DNA of 64,000 nucleotides from positions 88,733 through 152,732 of the forward strand of contig NZ_PEAX01000007.1 in assembly GCF_002807685.1 (NCBI RefSeq), in the 5' to 3' direction. Origin of the DNA: Neoalteromonas flava. GTDB taxonomy: Bacteria; Pseudomonadota; Gammaproteobacteria; Enterobacterales; Alteromonadaceae. Shown here piece after piece: positions 60,872 through 64,000 of the stretch; position 1 is the first letter of the stretch, and every line of letters begins with the position of its first letter. Both the position numbers and the translations under genes were made by a program. The notes beneath the pieces were generated by a model. The model was not told the DNA's origin. It saw only the letters and a list, made by a program, of their open reading frames with translations, and did no database searches.

Positions 60872-62359
60872 ATGGTTAACGGAAAAATGGTCAATAAAAT
60901 AGTAGTTGCAGGTGGTGGCACCGCCGGTTGGATGGCCGCCGCAACCATTTCAGCCACGATTGGGCGTCGTCTCGATATTACCCTGATTGAATCCGATGAT
61001 ATTCCAACCGTCGGGGTCGGAGAAGCCACCGTTCCGTCACTACTGACCATCCATCAGTTACTCAAGATCCATGAAGCAGACTTTCTCAAGGCAACCAATG
61101 GTACCTACAAACTTGGTATCATGTTTGAGGACTGGAAACGCAAAGGGCATAAGTACTTTCACTCCTTCGGTAAATCGGGGTTGTCTTGTTGGGCGGCAGG
61201 TTTTCATCACTTTTGGGTGCGCGCGCAGCAGCAAAAAATGGCGCAAGACTATGCTGCCTATAGCCTCGAAACTGTTGCAGCGGAGCGTGGTAAATTCGCG
61301 CACACGCAAGATCCTAATCTCAATTATGCCTATCATTTAGATTCAGCGAAGTACGGCCAGTTTCTGCGCACGATTGCCGAAAAGCATGGGGTGACGCGGA
61401 TTGAAGGTAAGATTGCTCAAGTTAACCTGACACCCCAAAGTGGGCATATTGAGTCGATAACGCTAGCCTCAGGCCAACGTGTGGAAGGCGACTTATTTAT
61501 TGATTGCACGGGTTTTCGATCACTCCTGTTGGGGCAAGCCTTAGGTGTTGGCTACAACGATTGGAGTGAGACGTTGCCGGCGAATGCGGCGTATGCCGTG
61601 CAAACAGAATCGCATCGCCCTGCGGTGCCGTTTACGCGTTCCATTGCTTTAGATGCCGGTTGGCGCTGGCAAATTCCCCTACAAAATCGTGTGGGTAACG
61701 GCGTGGTTTTTTCCACCGAGTTTAAAAGTGAACAAAGTGCACTGGATGATTTGTTACAGGGGATAGATGGCGAGCCTATTAACGAGCCTCGTTTGATCCG
61801 GTTTACTACCGGGCAACGCAAAGAATTTTGGCATAAAAACTGTGTTTCCGTGGGACTATCCAGTGGGTTTATTGAACCACTGGAATCCACCAGTATCCAT
61901 TTGATCCAGCAAGCCATTATTTGGTTGATCAGTCTGTTCCCAACCGATGGTATCGATCAGAATCTGAGCAATCGATTTAACCAGCAAATGACCATTGAAA
62001 CAGAGACGACCCGGGATTTCATCGTCCTGCATTACCATCTACAAGAGCGCGACGATCACGAGTTTTGGCGTTACCTGCGCGAAATGAAGGTATCTGACCG
62101 GTTACAGCAAATCATGGACCTATTCCACAATAACGGTACCATCATTGAAGAGCAGGACGATTTATTTGCCGAAAACTCCTGGGTGCAAGTGATGATGGGG
62201 CAGGGCTTGCAACCTAAACAGTATCACCCGATTGTCGATATGATGAGTGACCGCGACTTGCATATGTTTATGCGCCAGCAAGAAACTGTTGTGCAGCAAA
62301 AGCTTTCCGGCCTGCCGCTGCACATGCAATTTATTCAGCACTTTCTGAATCAGCGTTAA
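60872..62359 (+). CDS. Flavin-dependent tryptophan-halogenase-family protein, second copy
   Basis: A 495-residue flavoprotein. AGGGTAGWMAAATI near residue 13 binds FAD, then VGVGEATVPS near 50; YKLGIMFEDW near 72 holds the candidate catalytic Lys. WRWQIPL near residue 270 is the full WxWxIP motif, and SGFIEPLESTSIHL near 335 is the classical Glu-Ser block. Thus this copy keeps the residues of canonical tryptophan halogenases better than the first. Start 60872 or 60887 (MVNKIVV) are both possible. It ends the cluster. Whether it halogenates tryptophan is not known. Confidence 0.9.
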   Translation: MVNGKMVNKIVVAGGGTAGWMAAATISATIGRRLDITLIESDDIPTVGVGEATVPSLLTIHQLLKIHEADFLKATNGTYKLGIMFEDWKRKGHKYFHSFGKSGLSCWAAGFHHFWVRAQQQKMAQDYAAYSLETVAAERGKFAHTQDPNLNYAYHLDSAKYGQFLRTIAEKHGVTRIEGKIAQVNLTPQSGHIESITLASGQRVEGDLFIDCTGFRSLLLGQALGVGYNDWSETLPANAAYAVQTESHRPAVPFTRSIALDAGWRWQIPLQNRVGNGVVFSTEFKSEQSALDDLLQGIDGEPINEPRLIRFTTGQRKEFWHKNCVSVGLSSGFIEPLESTSIHLIQQAIIWLISLFPTDGIDQNLSNRFNQQMTIETETTRDFIVLHYHLQERDDHEFWRYLREMKVSDRLQQIMDLFHNNGTIIEEQDDLFAENSWVQVMMGQGLQPKQYHPIVDMMSDRDLHMFMRQQETVVQQKLSGLPLHMQFIQHFLNQR

Positions 62360-62413
62360 GCCAAGCTATACTCTCTCTGCGCGGTAAAAACCAGGCTTCA
62401 TTCAGCTAATTTT

Positions 62414-62488
62414 TGACACTGTCAGGTTATTGTCGTGGCATTGGCGTGGCCGACAATGGCATGCTTACCCAATAATTTCCCCTGACAG
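62414..62488 (+). promoter_or_regulatory. Nested inverted repeats in the leader of the XRE gene
   Basis: Outer arms CTGTCAGG (62419-62426) and CCTGACAG (62481-62488), inner arms ATTGTCG (62429-62435) and CGACAAT (62451-62457), plus a local palindrome TGACACTGTCA (62414-62424). They lie within 90 bases before the XRE start. It could be an autoregulatory operator pair or a structured leader. Confidence 0.5.
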
Positions 62489-62503
62489 CAACGAGGGCTA
62501 TTC

Positions 62504-62920
62504 ATGATTGTCAAAAAGCTTCGACACAAGCGTAATTGGTCGCAAGAACAGTTAGCGGAATACAGTGGTTTAAGTGTTCGGACTATTCAACGTGTTGAGT
62601 CAGGTAATCAGGCAAGTTTAGAAACCTTGAAGTGCCTAGCCGCTGTCTTTGAAGTTGAACTGACAAAGTTAACAGAGGAAATTACCGTGATTGATAAAGA
62701 CTCAACCGATTGGAAAGCCTTGCCTTGGTGGTTCAAGGTATCTTTAACTGGCGCTCGCTCAAAACGCTCGGCAATTTTAGCTGAGCTTACTATGCTCGCC
62801 TTGGGGCTGCTCAGTTGGATGCTGATAGAACCTAGCGCAATCATTACCCCACTGATTTTGCTTATGGCTTACTTGATGGGGTGGATAAACCGGTATGGCG
62901 ATACCAAGGATGTTTGGTAG
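62504..62920 (+). CDS. XRE-family regulator with 2TM membrane domain
   Basis: A 138-residue protein. Residues 1-60 form an XRE-type HTH (LRHKRNWSQEQLAEYSGLS, VRTIQRVESGNQASLETL). Residues 88-128 hold two hydrophobic segments (SAILAELTMLALGLLSW and ITPLILLMAYLMGWI), the 2TM-type addition seen in some membrane-tethered XRE proteins. GAGGG precedes the ATG. Its leader contains nested inverted repeats. It lies in the same direction as the halogenase cluster but 144 bases beyond it, so it is probably independent. Confidence 0.85.
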   Translation: MIVKKLRHKRNWSQEQLAEYSGLSVRTIQRVESGNQASLETLKCLAAVFEVELTKLTEEITVIDKDSTDWKALPWWFKVSLTGARSKRSAILAELTMLALGLLSWMLIEPSAIITPLILLMAYLMGWINRYGDTKDVW

Positions 62921-63001
62921 TCGATAACAATCAAACTCCTTAAAGTGCGCATCAGGTAAAGTCATGAGCTATGCTTGATTCACAAGAATAAGGAGACAGT
63001 C

Positions 63002-63700
63002 ATGGATGTAACCAGCGAACAGCGAGAGACTAGGTTTTTCTTTGTAACGGCTATTGCTTATTCAGTGATAGTCGTTGCCGGATTTGTACTATTCATTTTA
63101 ACCGGGCAATCGAGTTTTACTGCGCCTTGGTGGGTGCATCTTCATGCGCTGTCCTTTATGGCATGGTTGGGGTTATATTCCGGCCAAACCTATTTTATTT
63201 ACGCGAATAAACGCGTTAATCATCGTTTTATGGGGCGAGTAGGAGCCGCTCTTGCGGTATGGATGTTACTTAGCGGCGCTTTGTTCTTACCCTATACCGT
63301 TATCGTCGGTCGCACACCACCGTTTTTTACGCCAGAGTTTTTCTTAGCGCTTGACTGGTTAAACTTGCTGGTTTTTGCCTTACTGGTTGGTTTGGGTTTA
63401 TCGATGCGTCATAGGACCGAGTGGCACAGGCGCCTGATGTTCGCAGCAACACTCTCCATCGGCACACCTGGAGTAGGCCGTATCGCACTGGTGTTAGAAG
63501 TGGAAGGTGCAATAATCGTATCGCTGGTAATGCTTACGTTCTTACTCGGTGGAATGCTGTTTGATTGGATAAACAAAAAGCAATTTTATCCAGCCTATCT
63601 GATTGGCCTAATCCCCATCATGGTCATGGGACCATTAACAGAAGTATTAGCTAAAACAACTTTAATGTCGGATATCATTGTTTGGCTACAACAATTTTAG
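63002..63700 (+). CDS. DUF2306-like multi-pass membrane protein
   Basis: A 232-residue protein with about six or seven membrane segments. HLHALSFMAWLGLYSGQTYF near residue 43 and RHRTEWHRRLMFAATLS near 140 contain paired His and Arg, which fits DUF2306-like or cytochrome-like integral proteins; whether haem is bound cannot be said. The start at 63002 has a perfect AAGGAG at the right distance. It follows the XRE gene by 81 bases and may be its target. Confidence 0.75.
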   Translation: MDVTSEQRETRFFFVTAIAYSVIVVAGFVLFILTGQSSFTAPWWVHLHALSFMAWLGLYSGQTYFIYANKRVNHRFMGRVGAALAVWMLLSGALFLPYTVIVGRTPPFFTPEFFLALDWLNLLVFALLVGLGLSMRHRTEWHRRLMFAATLSIGTPGVGRIALVLEVEGAIIVSLVMLTFLLGGMLFDWINKKQFYPAYLIGLIPIMVMGPLTEVLAKTTLMSDIIVWLQQF

Positions 63701-64000
63701 AACTGGTTTTGAACAATTAAGCAGTGTTTTGAAGGACCTCTTCCCTTCCCTCACTCTAATGATCGCCAGAATCTGTTGTGTACGTTTGTCAGCCTGTCAT
63801 CCTGACGAAAGTCAGGATCTGCTGTGTACGTTTGTCAGCCTGTCATCCTGACGAAAGTTAGGATCTGCTGTGTACGTAAAGCCGACAAAGATAAAACTCT
63901 TTGAAGAAAAGCAGATAGCGCAAAGCGGACGCTTATGAACCGGAATGAGTGCACCCGAAAGCAGACACTGGTTTATGGATGCTAGTTTAGTATAAGTCGG
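63701..64000. other. Right-edge non-coding region with tandem repeats
   Basis: No open reading frame of supportable length is found on either strand. The region contains the 46-bp tandem repeat described separately, then about 120 bases without a feature I recognise. A gene may begin beyond the edge. Confidence 0.5.
63777..63876. repeat. 46-bp tandem repeat with REP-like hairpins
   Basis: TGTGTACG recurs at 63777, 63823 and 63869, an exact period of 46 bases; the first two periods are nearly identical and the third is cut short. Each unit contains ATCCTGAC-GAAA-GTCAGGAT, an 8-bp stem over a GAAA loop (the second copy has one C-to-T change that keeps a wobble pair). The TCATCCTGACGAAAGTCAGG core resembles REP/extragenic palindromes of marine gammaproteobacteria. 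Confidence 0.85.

Noticed and set aside
57549..62359. A halogenated natural-product (antibiotic) gene cluster
   Set aside because: No NRPS, PKS, tryptophan-modifying, flavin reductase or resistance genes are present; the neighbours are those of a carbohydrate-uptake locus.
63777..63876. 46-bp repeat as a CRISPR array
   Set aside because: The units are directly adjacent without unique spacers, and no cas gene is near.

Overview
The window looks like a chromosomal segment of a marine gammaproteobacterium of the order Alteromonadales (Alteromonadaceae/Idiomarinaceae-like). Three things point that way: a complete twelve-gene type II secretion operon lies between nudE/cysQ and hslR-hslO-pckA, an arrangement I recall from Shewanella and Alteromonas; there is a laminarinase/TonB-receptor locus with flavin-dependent 'tryptophan halogenases', SapC and a cupin_8 protein; and a HexR-like box precedes pckA. 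The species assignment is inference from gene content only. I found no tRNA, rRNA, CRISPR array, transposase or prophage gene.

Left part (1-9.5 kb): a solute-binding protein cut by the left edge, a YhhN membrane protein, a DUF885 lipoprotein peptidase, an unknown membrane protein, the nudE-cysQ-yceI operon, then yrfG, yjjX and a short-chain dehydrogenase on the other strand, and a lone MshA-like prepilin. The T2SS operon gspC-N (21.2-10.0 kb, minus strand) follows, with an unknown small membrane protein trailing gspN. Then come hslR-hslO-hydrolase and pckA with a clear terminator.

Middle (25-47.6 kb): a tonB / ECF sigma / membrane anti-sigma-like operon; an HD-GYP c-di-GMP phosphodiesterase; an alkyltransferase-like DNA repair protein; a strictosidine-synthase-like lactonase; yebG under a LexA box; a periplasmic binding protein translationally coupled to a sensor kinase with no transporter nearby; a tyrosine-catabolism operon (hppD, VOC protein, fumarylacetoacetase-family hydrolase) with a divergent MarR regulator; an alpha/beta hydrolase divergent from a MerR regulator across a perfect palindrome; a uracil-DNA glycosylase-family protein; a response regulator/histidine kinase pair; a tricorn-type protease; and a VanZ-like membrane protein.

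Right part (47.8-62.4 kb): the accessory region of most interest. A GH16 glucanase lipoprotein carries three tandem 170-residue C-terminal modules. A DUF6445 protein lies behind it. Diverging from these are a membrane-anchored SGNH/TPR protein, a TonB-dependent receptor, and a tight cluster of halogenase, SapC, cupin_8 and second halogenase. This is probably a beta-1,3-glucan uptake locus joined to an uncharacterised flavin/iron-oxygenase module. The last 1.6 kb holds an XRE regulator with a structured leader, a DUF2306-like membrane protein and a 46-bp tandem repeat with REP-like hairpins.
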